Source: DATLLJ01 sp035537875 (GTDB lineage: Bacteria > Acidobacteriota > Vicinamibacteria > Vicinamibacterales > CAVVIG01). From it: a stretch of 64,000 bases of DNA. Under the pieces are notes generated by a model. It was not told where the DNA came from, searched no databases, and saw only the letters and a program-made list of their open reading frames with translations. How positions within the stretch are numbered: position 1 is the first letter of the stretch; each line of letters starts with the position of its first letter. Where the stretch lies: the NCBI GenBank assembly GCA_035537875.1, contig DATLLJ010000070.1, forward strand, positions 53,620-117,619. Direction: 5' to 3'. A program made the translations under genes and the position numbers. Positions 1 through 8,992 of this stretch are shown here, piece by piece.

Positions 1-251
1 CGACCACCGCGACACCTGGGGGAAACGTCCCCGGTGCGGTGACGCCTGGTGCTGGCGCGCCAGGAACGATCTTCCCGGGGCAGCCTGGCCAGCCACCAGC
101 ACGGCGAGGATTTCCCGGTCCAGTCGGCACGCCTGGTCAACCCGTGAGGCCCGGCGCCCCGCAACCCGGGACACCCGGGACGCCGTTTCCACCAGCACGC
201 GGTGGGCCGTTTCAACCCGGTGCGCCCGGTCCTCCCCGAGGCCCTGGTTAG
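1..251 (+). CDS. C-terminal end of a Pro/Gly-rich protein (partial, 5' end outside window)
   Basis: The frame is open from the left edge of the window to a TAG stop at 249-251, so this is the end of a longer gene. The visible ~82 residues are almost wholly Pro, Gly, Ala, Thr, Gln and Arg in loose PG/GXP-like spacing, which indicates a disordered or collagen-like tail. No domain is visible, so the function of the full protein cannot be judged. It converges on the serine hydrolase gene at 329-1384. Confidence 0.6.
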   Translation, partial: TTATPGGNVPGAVTPGAGAPGTIFPGQPGQPPARRGFPGPVGTPGQPVRPGAPQPGTPGTPFPPARGGPFQPGAPGPPRGPG

Positions 252-290
252 CGTATTCCGTTAAGACGTTCGATCGTTTCATTTGGTCAG

Positions 291-311
291 CCCGTCGCGA
301 CCTCTGACGGG
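291..311. terminator. Small hairpin between convergent genes
   Basis: The sequence cccgtc is followed 9 nt later by its exact complement gacggg. It lies between two converging genes and could end transcription from either side, but no T-run follows, so an intrinsic terminator is unproven. Confidence 0.25.
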
Positions 312-328
312 ACAGAGCAGGCGCGCCG

Positions 329-1384
329 CTACAGGGGCGCCAGCGCGTCATGGAAGGTGCGCCGAACCGCTCGCATGTCGTCGAGCGAGCCCCCACCGCA
401 CGCGCGATTCGTCAGCAGCACGAAGTACCGATCCCTCACAGGATCGATCCACAACGACGTGCCCGTGAAGCCCACGTGACCGAACGCGGCAGCCGACATC
501 TGGGTTCCACAGGAAGAGGTCGGCAGCATGGTGTCCCATCCCAGCGCGCGCGTGCTTCCAGGGACGCGGCTCCTCCGGGTGAACCGCTCGACTGTCTCGG
601 GCCTGAATGGCGGCGGATTGTCTGCGGCGCCCCGGGCCGCGCGCAGCATGGTGCGCGCGAATACTCCGACGTCCCGTGCGGAACCGAACAAACCCGCATG
701 ACCGGCGGCGCCGCCGAGCGCTGCCGCGTAGTTGTCATGCACCTCGCCCTGGAGCGTGCGGCCGCGTCGCGCGTCTTCGGCCAGCGGTCGTGTCGGCGCG
801 GCGAGCGGCCTGAGCTCGGGCGGCAGATTGAATCTCGTTCCGGCATCGAGCGGGATCACAACGCGATCGAACAAATCCGGCAGCGGAGCACCGCTGACAT
901 CGGCCGCGAGAAATCCAAGCAGGATGAACCCCAGGTCGCTGTAGATGGCTTTGTCACGCGGCGCGGACTCGAGCCGCATCCGGCCGATCTCGTGCTCGAA
1001 CTCCCGGCGGCCGCTGGGAGGCGCATCGACCAGGCGGGCCGCAAGCCCGGACGCGTGTTCGAGGAGATCGCCAATCGTCACGCGTTCCCGATCGACGCTC
1101 CGCCAGTCGGCGAAGAACCTGGACACGGGATCATCGAGGCCGACGCGTCCGGTGCGCGTCAGTTCCATGAAGATCGTCGCCGTCGCTAAAGGCTTCGTGA
1201 GCGAGGCCAGATCAAATAGCGTGGCACCGCTCGTTCGAGGGGAGTCGTTGTCGAAGGTCAGCGTACCGAATGCCTCGCTCCAGAGGGGGCCTGCGGACGA
1301 TCCGACATCCACGTACGCCGCAGGAAACTTCCGGTCCGCAATGGCGCGCTCGAGAATCCTGCGCGCCGTCTCGATCGGTGTCAC
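329..1384 (-). CDS. Beta-lactamase-fold serine hydrolase (class C/EstB-like)
   Basis: This is a 351-residue serine hydrolase of the beta-lactamase/penicillin-binding-protein fold. The S-x-x-K nucleophile motif (SLTK) is at residues 61-64, a YSD triad that fits the Y-x-N position is near 148-150, and an HVG near the C-terminus fits the KTG/HxG position. No clear signal peptide is seen, so it may be cytoplasmic. It starts with GTG and overlaps the murQ stop by 4 nt (GTGA), so the two are translationally coupled. That pairing suggests a role in cell-wall fragment turnover (inference). It could instead be an esterase or D-aminopeptidase; sequence alone does not separate these. Confidence 0.85.
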   Translation of the reverse strand: MTPIETARRILERAIADRKFPAAYVDVGSSAGPLWSEAFGTLTFDNDSPRTSGATLFDLASLTKPLATATIFMELTRTGRVGLDDPVSRFFADWRSVDRERVTIGDLLEHASGLAARLVDAPPSGRREFEHEIGRMRLESAPRDKAIYSDLGFILLGFLAADVSGAPLPDLFDRVVIPLDAGTRFNLPPELRPLAAPTRPLAEDARRGRTLQGEVHDNYAAALGGAAGHAGLFGSARDVGVFARTMLRAARGAADNPPPFRPETVERFTRRSRVPGSTRALGWDTMLPTSSCGTQMSAAAFGHVGFTGTSLWIDPVRDRYFVLLTNRACGGGSLDDMRAVRRTFHDALAPL

Positions 1385-2325
1385 CCCGTGCCCAGCAGCT
1401 GCTTCAGCCGCGCCTCGGCATCCTCGCCGATGGCATCACGGACGAAATGGTGGGCCCGTTTGAGTCGCGTCAACGCCTGCGTGTAGGTCAAGCCGGATTT
1501 CTGCATCACGATCGCTGCCTTGACGTTCCATTGCGCGCGTCGCAGCAGCTTGTCGGCCTCATCGTATTCGAGGCCGGTGACAATCGTGATGATCCGCCGG
1601 GCGCGATCGCGCAGCTTCTCGGAACCCGTCCGCACGTCCACCATCAGGTTGCCGTAGGTCTTGCCCGTTCTGACCATAGCCGCCGTGGTCAGCATGTTCA
1701 AGACGATTTTGGTGGCCGTGCCGGCCTTGAGCCGCGTTGAACCGGCAATCACTTCGGGCCCGACCGCTGGCGCAATCGTGAGATCGACGAAGGTCTGCAG
1801 TTCCGTACGTGGATCGCAGGTGATGAAGATGACCTTCGAGCCGGCGCGGCGTGCACGGGTGAGCGCCCCGAGCACGAACTGCGTCATGCCGCTCGCCGAG
1901 ACGCCAATGACCACGTCGTGTCGCGACGGTCGAAGCCGGTTGATCGCCCGCGAGCCGTCTTCGTAATGATCTTCGACGCCTTCCTTCGGCTTCACGATGG
2001 CGTCCTGACCGCCCGCCATGACCGCCTGCACCAGGTCCGGCTTCGTTCCGAAGGTGGGCGGCATTTCGGCCGCTTCGAGCACGCCGAGCCGGCCGCTCGT
2101 GCCCGCGCCGACGAACACGATCCGCCCACCCTTCTTGAGCGCCTGGGTGATGATGTCGATCCCGACGACGATGCGTTCCTTCTCCCGCTGAACCGCCGCC
2201 AGCATCTTGCGATCTTCTGTCAGCATTTCCTCGACGATGTCGGCGGACGACTGCTTGTCGATTGCCAGCGTGGCCGGGTTGATGGCTTCAGTCGGAAGGG
2301 CTTGCCACTTCGAACGGACAGGCAT
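1381..2325 (-). CDS. murQ: N-acetylmuramic acid 6-phosphate etherase MurQ
   Basis: MurQ cleaves the lactyl ether of MurNAc-6-phosphate to give GlcNAc-6-phosphate and D-lactate in peptidoglycan recycling. The 314-residue length is normal for the family. The SIS-domain signature GAGTSGRLGVLEAAEMPP lies at residues 73-90 and contains the Glu used in catalysis in this family. A C-terminal helical region (about 240-314) carries the usual LTYTQALTRL-type UBA-like segment. It is first of a two-gene unit with the downstream serine hydrolase. It is divergent from the Xer recombinase gene across about 180 bp. Confidence 0.95.
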   Translation of the reverse strand: MPVRSKWQALPTEAINPATLAIDKQSSADIVEEMLTEDRKMLAAVQREKERIVVGIDIITQALKKGGRIVFVGAGTSGRLGVLEAAEMPPTFGTKPDLVQAVMAGGQDAIVKPKEGVEDHYEDGSRAINRLRPSRHDVVIGVSASGMTQFVLGALTRARRAGSKVIFITCDPRTELQTFVDLTIAPAVGPEVIAGSTRLKAGTATKIVLNMLTTAAMVRTGKTYGNLMVDVRTGSEKLRDRARRIITIVTGLEYDEADKLLRRAQWNVKAAIVMQKSGLTYTQALTRLKRAHHFVRDAIGEDAEARLKQLLGTG

Positions 2326-2569
2326 GCTGAACGAACCTCACGAACAAGCCGCGCATCGTATCATAGGTTCGGGTTCGACCTGCGACCATGCGTTCCTTGC
2401 GATACGATCACGATAATCTCATGCGACCGGGTCATGAACGCGGGATTCTGTCGGTCCCTGATTGCCGTTCTGATCGCGTCGGCGTGCTCGCTCCGTTTCA
2501 CGGTGGACGATGCGTACTGCCTTCGGCGCGTCACCGGTTGAAGACGCCTCGTGGGCCAACGCCGCCGCG

Positions 2570-3472
2570 ATGACTCCAAGCCGCGTCCGCTTCGGCAGCA
2601 TCGACGCGTTTCTCGACCACCTGCGCGTCGAGCGTCGGCTCGCCGCTCATACACTCGAGAGCTATGGCCGCGATCTCGCGGCCCTCTCCAGCTACGCAGC
2701 CGATGTTGGCGCGACGCCCGAAGCCCTCGATCGGCGAAAGCTCGAGCAGTTCGTTCGTGGACGGATGACGGCCGGACTCTCGCCACGCTCCGTCGCGCGA
2801 TCGGTCGCCGCGATCCGAGGGTACTACCGCTTCCTGGTGCTGGACCGCCGGATCGCCAGCAGCCCGGCCGACGACCTGCAGCCGCCGCGCGCCTGGCCTG
2901 CGCTTCCCAAGTTCCTGTCGCTCGACGAAGTCGACACGCTCATCGCCCAGCCCGACACCGAGGCGCCGCTCGGGCTGCGCGACCGCGCGATGATCGAGCT
3001 TCTGTACGCGACAGGCATGCGAGTGTCCGAGCTTGTCGGCGTCCGCACGACCGACCTCCATCTGGCGGAGCACTATCTGACGTGTGTCGGCAAGGGCAAC
3101 AAGGAGCGTCTGGTGCCGATGGGCGAAGAGGCTGCCGCGTGGATCGAGCGGTACCAGCGGTCGGCGCGGCCCGCGCTTCTCAAGGGACGCTCGTCGCCGC
3201 GCCTGTTCTTGAATGCGCGGGGCGGCCCCATCAGTCGCGTCGGGTTCTGGAAGATTCTGAAACGGCACGGGCGCGACGCGAACCTGCCGCGTACGCTCAG
3301 CCCGCACGTGGTGCGGCATTCCTTCGCCACGCATCTTCTCGAGCGTGGCGCCGATCTGCGCGCGATCCAGATGATGCTGGGGCACGCGGACCTGTCGACC
3401 ACACAAATCTACACGCACGTGCTCGAGGCCAGGCTGCGAAGCGTCTACGATCGTTTTCACCCGCGGCCTTGA
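2570..3472 (+). CDS. xerD: Tyrosine recombinase XerC/XerD
   Basis: This is a site-specific recombinase of the chromosome-dimer-resolution type, 300 residues from the ATG at 2570. An N-terminal SAM-like DNA-binding domain (about 8-95) is followed by the catalytic domain. The full catalytic set is present: R151 (TGMRVSEL), K175 (GKGNKE), H246 and R249 (HVVRHSFATHL), H272 (LGHADLSTTQ) and the nucleophile Y281. An upstream in-frame ATG at 2510 has a better ribosome-binding-like GGTGGA and would add 20 residues; the start is therefore uncertain. XerC versus XerD cannot be settled by eye. No phage or integron genes flank it, which supports the housekeeping role. Confidence 0.92.
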   Translation: MTPSRVRFGSIDAFLDHLRVERRLAAHTLESYGRDLAALSSYAADVGATPEALDRRKLEQFVRGRMTAGLSPRSVARSVAAIRGYYRFLVLDRRIASSPADDLQPPRAWPALPKFLSLDEVDTLIAQPDTEAPLGLRDRAMIELLYATGMRVSELVGVRTTDLHLAEHYLTCVGKGNKERLVPMGEEAAAWIERYQRSARPALLKGRSSPRLFLNARGGPISRVGFWKILKRHGRDANLPRTLSPHVVRHSFATHLLERGADLRAIQMMLGHADLSTTQIYTHVLEARLRSVYDRFHPRP

Positions 3473-3479
3473 TTCTGCT

Positions 3480-3583
3480 AGACTTAGCCGTTTGTGCCGT
3501 CAAGTCTGAGATGCGGCAAAGGGGGGGCCGGCCGGTCCCCGACGACAAGAACAAGATGTGGGAGTCCGGCGGCATCCGGACTC
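3480..3583 (+). promoter_or_regulatory. Structured leader upstream of metK, possible cis-regulator
   Basis: Between xer and metK, agactt (3480-3485) pairs exactly with aagtct (3502-3507). The loop segment tgccg (3495-3499) can pair with cggca (3514-3518), giving an H-type pseudoknot. Further on, gagtccgg (3562-3569) and ccggactc (3576-3583) form a perfect 8-bp stem just before the metK ribosome-binding site. This is the placement of a translation-controlling element. I do not recognise a named SAM-riboswitch class in it. Confidence 0.35.
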
Positions 3584-3600
3584 GCTGAAGGAGCAGCGGC

Positions 3601-4752
3601 ATGAGCCGTAAGGGACGGTATCTCTTCACGTCTGAGTCGGTCACCGAGGGGCATCCCGACAAGATCGCCGACCAGATCTCGGACTCCATCCTCGACGCGA
3701 TTCTCGCGCAGGATCCGGTCAGCCGGGTCGCGTGCGAAACGCTCGTCACGACGGGCCTCGCGATCGTCGCCGGGGAAATCACGACGACCGCCGTGCTCGA
3801 TTTTCAGCAGGTCGTGCGCAGCACGATTGCCGACGTCGGATACACGCGCGGGAAATTCGGCTTCGACGCCGAGACGTGCGGCGTGCTCTCGACGATTCAC
3901 AGCCAGTCCCCCGACATCGCCATGGGTGTCGATACAGGAGGCGCGGGAGACCAGGGGCTGATGTTCGGCTATGCGTGCCGGGAGACGGACGAGCTGATGC
4001 CGATGCCGATCATGCTCGCCCACAAGCTCGTGAAGGGACTGTCCTGCCTGCGCCGCGACGGCACGCTCGACTACCTGCGGCCGGACGGCAAATCACAGGT
4101 GACCATCGAGTACGACAACGCCCGGCCGGTGCGAGTCGACGCGGTCGTCGTCTCGAGCCAGCACAGCCCGCTCGTGACCAACGAGACCATGCGGGAGGAC
4201 ATCACCGAGCAGATCATCAAGCGGGTGATTCCCGCGGAGATGATGGACGCCAAGACGAAGATCTACGTGAACCCGACCGGCCGCTTCGTCGTGGGCGGTC
4301 CCCACGGAGACGCCGGCGTCACGGGGCGCAAGATTATCGTCGACACCTACGGCGGCGCAGCGCCTCATGGCGGCGGCGCGTTCTCCGGTAAGGATCCGAC
4401 GAAGGTCGACCGCTCGGCCTGCTACATGGCCCGCTACATCGCCAAGAACGTCGTCGCCGCCGGTATCGCGGAGCGGGCACTGGTGCAGCTCGCCTACGCC
4501 ATCGGCGTCGCGGAACCGGTGTCCGTCATGGTCCACACGGAAGACACGGGCAAGATTGCCGAAGAACAGATCACCGACATCGTTCGCGCGAACTTCAAGT
4601 TGACGCCGCGCGGCATCATGGAGGAGCTCGATCTGCGCCGCCCGATCTACAAGAAGACAGCCGCCTTCGGACACTTTGGCCGCAGCGAGCCCGAGTTCAC
4701 CTGGGAGCGAACCGACAAAGCCTCGAAGCTGCGCGCGGACGCCGGACTCTAA
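3601..4752 (+). CDS. metK: S-adenosylmethionine synthase
   Basis: MetK makes S-adenosylmethionine from methionine and ATP in the cytoplasm. The protein has the usual 383 residues. The N-terminal motif TSESVTEGHPDKIADQISD includes the ATP/metal-binding HPDK (18-21). GAGDQGLMFGYA and GGAAPHGGGAFSGKDPTKVDRS are the family signatures. A strong Shine-Dalgarno (AAGGAG) precedes the ATG. It appears monocistronic, with a structured leader that could provide feedback control. Confidence 0.97.
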   Translation: MSRKGRYLFTSESVTEGHPDKIADQISDSILDAILAQDPVSRVACETLVTTGLAIVAGEITTTAVLDFQQVVRSTIADVGYTRGKFGFDAETCGVLSTIHSQSPDIAMGVDTGGAGDQGLMFGYACRETDELMPMPIMLAHKLVKGLSCLRRDGTLDYLRPDGKSQVTIEYDNARPVRVDAVVVSSQHSPLVTNETMREDITEQIIKRVIPAEMMDAKTKIYVNPTGRFVVGGPHGDAGVTGRKIIVDTYGGAAPHGGGAFSGKDPTKVDRSACYMARYIAKNVVAAGIAERALVQLAYAIGVAEPVSVMVHTEDTGKIAEEQITDIVRANFKLTPRGIMEELDLRRPIYKKTAAFGHFGRSEPEFTWERTDKASKLRADAGL

Positions 4753-4840
4753 CTAACATGCAAGCATGCACGACGGCAGGAATGCGCCGAGCCTCGCATG
4801 ACGCGGATGCATTCGCACGTACGCGCACTTCTTCGTTGAC

Positions 4841-6568
4841 ATGAAACGCGCCGCCCGCGCAGCCGTCCTCGCCGCAGCCGGCGTGGCGCTGCTCGGCGCA
4901 TGGACGGCTGTCACGCTGCCGCCCGCGCGTCTCACGCTTGCCCCCGCCTCCGAAGGGTCGCTCCCCGGTATCCTTCACGTCCACACGAACCGCTCCGACG
5001 GGCGGTACGCGCCCGAGCAGGTCGCCGCGATTGCCGCCCAGGCCGGGATCAAGTTCCTGGTGTTCACCGACCACGGCGACGCCATGAGGACCCCTGATCC
5101 GCCGACGTATCGGTCGGGAGTGCTCTGTCTGGACGGTTTTGAAATCAGCACGGCAAACGGGCATTACATCGCGCTGGACATGCCGGCCTCACCTTATCCG
5201 CTGGCCGGCGAAGCGCGCGATGTCGTCGAGGACGTGCGCCGCCTCGGGGGATTCGGCGTGGCGGCGCATCCCGATTCCCCCAAGTCCGAGCTCCGGTGGA
5301 ACGCCTGGGAGGCGCCCTTCGACGCGATCGAGTGGGTCAATCCCGATACGAGCTGGCGGGTTCTGGCCGCCAACGGCTGGGGCTCGCGCTTCCGGCTCAT
5401 CGAAGCGCTGCTGCATTACCCATTCAGGCCTGCCGAAACGCTCGCGGGCCTGTTGACGGATGCGGACGAGGCGATTTCCCGCTGGAATACCATCGCCGCC
5501 CGACGGCCCGTCGTCGGCCTCGCCGGCGCCGACGCGCATGCGAACCTGGCGCTCCTGAACTCCGATCCGGTGGATACCCGCTTCTCGCTCCCCCTTCCCA
5601 GCTACGACGCCTCGTTCCGCATGCTCTCGGTGCACGTCACGCCCGAACAGCCACTGTCCGGAAACGCGACCACCGACGCAGCCATCCTGATGCGCGCCAT
5701 TCGTTCGGGACATCTCTATTTGGCTGTTACGGGTCTTGCCGCACCGCCCGAGTTCGAGTTCACGGCCGTCAACGCACGCGGCCGCGCCGGACAAGGCGAG
5801 GAACTCGTCGTGGGCGGGCCGGTGTCTCTCAGTGCCCGGAGCAACGCGCCGCCCGGGTTCACGACCATCATCTGGCGCGGCAGCGAAATGCTGGCAGCCG
5901 AGCAGCAGAACGAGTTGTCGATCAGTGCGGGGGAGGAGCCTGCGGTGTATCGGGCAGAGATACGCACGGGCGATCGTCAGCGACCGCAAACCTGGCTGCT
6001 CAGCAACGCGATCTACTTACGCGCGCCAGCGGCGCCTCTGACAGCCGCGCCGCAGACCGTCGCCGCTGCGCTCCAACTGTTCGACGGCAAAACAGACAGC
6101 GGCTGGCATCTCGAAACCGACCCCAGTTCGCTCGCGGCAGTCGACGTCGCGAAGACAGCGGACGGCGCGGAGCTGCGGGTGCGATATGGGCTGTCAGGCG
6201 AATCATCCGGGGCGCAATGGGCGGCCCTCGTTTGGGGCACGCCGATCGGTCATCCTCCTACGAACGTCGCGAACTTCCACCGGCTGGTGTTCACCGGCCG
6301 GGCCGATCGTCCAATGCGCATCTCGGTGCAGCTGCGGACGGGAAACGGCGGAGAAACGCTTCGACGTTGGCAGCGGTCCGTCTATCTCGATCCGGCGGAT
6401 CAGGAACGGACTGTCGCCTTCAGCGACGTCGTGCCGAGCGCCGGCACCGGCGAATCGACGCCGCCCCTCGACCAAATCAGTCAGGTTCTGTTCGTCGTCG
6501 ATACGAGAAACAACCTGCCGGGATCCTCCGGCCGTTTCTGGATCAGGCGCGCGGCCTTCGAGCGATAG
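4841..6568 (+). CDS. Exported PHP-domain metallohydrolase (CehA/McbA-like)
   Basis: This is a 575-residue protein with an N-terminal hydrophobic segment (about 6-28) that fits a signal peptide or anchor, then a PHP-family phosphoesterase domain. Metal ligands are visible: H46 and H48 (LHVHTNRSDG), D77 and H78 (FTDHGD), E101, H108, H143 (AAHPDSP) and a late GADAH near residue 222. The C-terminal ~200 residues look like a beta-sandwich with no recognised catalytic motif. CehA-type relatives hydrolyse esters and phosphoesters; the substrate here is unknown. It converges on the lptFG gene with a 15-nt gap. Confidence 0.8.
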   Translation: MKRAARAAVLAAAGVALLGAWTAVTLPPARLTLAPASEGSLPGILHVHTNRSDGRYAPEQVAAIAAQAGIKFLVFTDHGDAMRTPDPPTYRSGVLCLDGFEISTANGHYIALDMPASPYPLAGEARDVVEDVRRLGGFGVAAHPDSPKSELRWNAWEAPFDAIEWVNPDTSWRVLAANGWGSRFRLIEALLHYPFRPAETLAGLLTDADEAISRWNTIAARRPVVGLAGADAHANLALLNSDPVDTRFSLPLPSYDASFRMLSVHVTPEQPLSGNATTDAAILMRAIRSGHLYLAVTGLAAPPEFEFTAVNARGRAGQGEELVVGGPVSLSARSNAPPGFTTIIWRGSEMLAAEQQNELSISAGEEPAVYRAEIRTGDRQRPQTWLLSNAIYLRAPAAPLTAAPQTVAAALQLFDGKTDSGWHLETDPSSLAAVDVAKTADGAELRVRYGLSGESSGAQWAALVWGTPIGHPPTNVANFHRLVFTGRADRPMRISVQLRTGNGGETLRRWQRSVYLDPADQERTVAFSDVVPSAGTGESTPPLDQISQVLFVVDTRNNLPGSSGRFWIRRAAFER

Positions 6569-6583
6569 CAGGACCGAACGCAG

Positions 6584-8944
6584 TCACGTCCGGACGGTGA
6601 GGATCAGGTACGCCGCGGCGGCGGTGAACAGGATATTGGGTGTCCACGCCGCCAGCATCGGCGGCAGCAGGCCGCCCGCCCCCAATGCGGCACACACGCT
6701 CACGAGCAGCCAATAGACGATGGCAAGGATGATGGCGGCGCCGACGCCGTAGAGAGCCCCCCGGCTACCGGTGGTGACGGCGAAAGGAACCGCCAGCAGG
6801 GTCAGCACGATCGTCACGAAGGGAAACGCAATCTTGCGCTGCAGTTCCACCATGTAGCGCATGACGTCGTATCCACCGACCTGTAACTGCGCCACATAAC
6901 GCTTGAGCTGGCTGTATGTCATCAGGTCGGCGATCGGCTGGTCGTTCTTGAAATAGCTGGGCGGCTCGAGGGACAGCGGCCGGTTGGAAAACGGCGAATA
7001 GCTGACGACCGTCTTGGTGACGTCGTTCTTGGTCGTGCGCAAGATGTCGCGGGACCACCCGTCTGTTGCGACCCAACCCCAGGTGCGTTGTCCATCGGTC
7101 CCGTCCGATGGCGTCAGCGCGACACGCGTCGCGCGAGTCACCGCGCGCAAGTCCCATCGCGCAGGGTCGACTTGATAGACGGTGAACTGATGAAACTCGT
7201 TCTTCGCGGAGTCGAAGAGATCGTAGTGATAGACGTTCCCGTTTTCTCCAATCATCCACCGGCGGTCCAGCGCCCCGAAGCTCGCCGGCGGATAGCCGCG
7301 AATGAGGCGATTGAGACGATCGGCCTCGCGGTTGGAGTAGGCAATGACCTGCTCCTGCAGTCCGAAGAGCACGGCGCTCGCCGCCGCCCCGAACAGGAGC
7401 AGCGGGGCGGCGGTCCGGTAGAGGCTGATGCCGCATGCGCGCATGACGACGAGCTCGCTCGATTTCGTCAGCAGGCCGATCGTCACGAGCGTCGCGACGA
7501 GGGCCGCTATCGGGATGACGTATACGACGTACTGCGGCGTCTGGTAGAAGAAGTACTGCAGGATCAGGCTCGTTGTGGCCGTGCCCCGAAAGAGCTTGTC
7601 GGCCAGATCCATGAACGTCGAGATGTAGAACACGCCCAGAAGGGAAACGAGGCCCAGAAAGAAGATCCGCAGGTACTGGCTCGAGACGTACAAGTCGAGC
7701 AGGGCAGGGCGGGGAAGGTTCAGGTGCGGGACACGAATCACCAGCACAACCCGATTTCGCCGCGGGGTGTCTCCTGTCCCCGCGACAGTCGTGGTGGTGG
7801 AATGGTGCCGCCAGAACGTCGGAATGCCGATGCGAATCGGCCGGTCGGCCGATCCCGCGCGCCAGAACACCAACGCGATTCCAGCCGCTCCGAAAATCAC
7901 GTTCGGCACCCAGGGCGCCAGTCCAGGCGGAACGCGCCCGGTGTGGCCGGCCGCGCGGAAAGTCCACAGCACGACGTAATAGGCGAAGATGACGCCGAAG
8001 CCGAGGACGAAGCTCGCCAGGCGTCCGTCCTTGCGATGACTGACGCCGAGCCCCAGACCAATCAGCGCGAGAACCAGGGCCGCCGTGGGAATGGCGAACT
8101 TCAGCTGAATCGTGTAGCGCTGAGCGTTCGCCGAATCGCCGTTCTTGGCGGCCGCGGCGATACTTTCGCGCAACTCCGCGATGCTCATCTCCGTCGGCGT
8201 CTTCGTCGGGGTGATGCTCGAGAAGACGGTGTTCGGGTCGAGATGGATCAGGACCCTGTCGTAGTCGGCGCCTTCGTATTCGTCAGGCTTCGCCGCCGAG
8301 GTCGTATGTCGCGTCCCGTCGGTGAGTTCCAGCGACACGGTCCGCTTCGCCCGATCGACGAGCAGGCGCCCGGTCTGCGCAAGGTAAAGCGTCGTCCGGC
8401 CCTCCTCGTAGGTGTCGGCCAGGAACACCTCTTTCCAACCACTCGACGTCACCTCGCGGGCGTAGATGGTCCGGCTCGGGAACTCGGTATAGAAGATGCG
8501 GGGTTTGACGTTGCTTTCCGCCCGGTTGGCGATGACGTTGAAGACGATCTCGCGGTACGTCTGATTCGCGTCGGGCAGAGCGACTATGATCTGGTGCGCG
8601 GTAGCCAGGGCGCCCACCAGGGCGATGCACGCGACCGGACGAATCAGTCGGAACGGGCTGACGCCGCACGCCTGCATGGCCACGAACTCTCGATCGGCGG
8701 ACAGCTTGCCGAAACCAATCAGGATGCCGAGCAGCACCGACATCGGAATGGTCAGGCTGAGCGATGAGGGCAGCAGCAGAATCAGCGCGTGGAGAAACGT
8801 CGTCCAGGCGATGCCCTTGACGATCAACTCCTCGGCCTGCCGCAGAATAGGCGGCACGGAGAGGATGAACGTCAGCAGCAGCAGCGAGAGGCCCATCGGT
8901 GCCAGGACCTCGCGGATGATGTACCGATCGATGATGCGGAACAT
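6584..8944 (-). CDS. lptFG: Fused LptF-LptG lipopolysaccharide-export permease
   Basis: This single polypeptide of about 786 residues holds two complete YjgP/YjgQ permease units. The first (about 1-390) has membrane segments at the N-terminus, a periplasmic jellyroll-like region (about 120-270) and three more membrane segments. A linker of about 45 residues follows. The second unit (about 420-786) repeats the layout, with its own cytoplasmic-loop motif SSELVVMRACGIS matching DREFVAMQACGVS of the first. LptF and LptG normally are separate proteins that pair with the LptB ATPase (encoded at 31.4 kb) to extract LPS from the inner membrane. The ATG at 8944 is preferred; a GTG at 8962 is possible. 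It is divergent from the GH57 gene across about 48 bp. Confidence 0.9.
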   Translation of the reverse strand: MFRIIDRYIIREVLAPMGLSLLLLTFILSVPPILRQAEELIVKGIAWTTFLHALILLLPSSLSLTIPMSVLLGILIGFGKLSADREFVAMQACGVSPFRLIRPVACIALVGALATAHQIIVALPDANQTYREIVFNVIANRAESNVKPRIFYTEFPSRTIYAREVTSSGWKEVFLADTYEEGRTTLYLAQTGRLLVDRAKRTVSLELTDGTRHTTSAAKPDEYEGADYDRVLIHLDPNTVFSSITPTKTPTEMSIAELRESIAAAAKNGDSANAQRYTIQLKFAIPTAALVLALIGLGLGVSHRKDGRLASFVLGFGVIFAYYVVLWTFRAAGHTGRVPPGLAPWVPNVIFGAAGIALVFWRAGSADRPIRIGIPTFWRHHSTTTTVAGTGDTPRRNRVVLVIRVPHLNLPRPALLDLYVSSQYLRIFFLGLVSLLGVFYISTFMDLADKLFRGTATTSLILQYFFYQTPQYVVYVIPIAALVATLVTIGLLTKSSELVVMRACGISLYRTAAPLLLFGAAASAVLFGLQEQVIAYSNREADRLNRLIRGYPPASFGALDRRWMIGENGNVYHYDLFDSAKNEFHQFTVYQVDPARWDLRAVTRATRVALTPSDGTDGQRTWGWVATDGWSRDILRTTKNDVTKTVVSYSPFSNRPLSLEPPSYFKNDQPIADLMTYSQLKRYVAQLQVGGYDVMRYMVELQRKIAFPFVTIVLTLLAVPFAVTTGSRGALYGVGAAIILAIVYWLLVSVCAALGAGGLLPPMLAAWTPNILFTAAAAYLILTVRT

Positions 8945-8992
8945 GAGATGCCGGGCGCTCACTCGGCCCGTTCAGCCAACAGGGTACCACCG

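Noticed and set aside
4753..4840. Palindrome catgcaagcatg after metK
   Set aside because: Too short (5-bp arms) and without T-run to call a terminator or operator.
5296..6600. 434-codon frame overlapping the PHP-domain gene
   Set aside because: Arg-rich frame-shifted shadow of the PHP gene; the PHP frame has clear metal-binding motifs.
7088..8767. 559-codon plus-strand frame opposite lptFG
   Set aside because: Arg/Gln/Glu-rich shadow of the permease gene, no recognisable fold.
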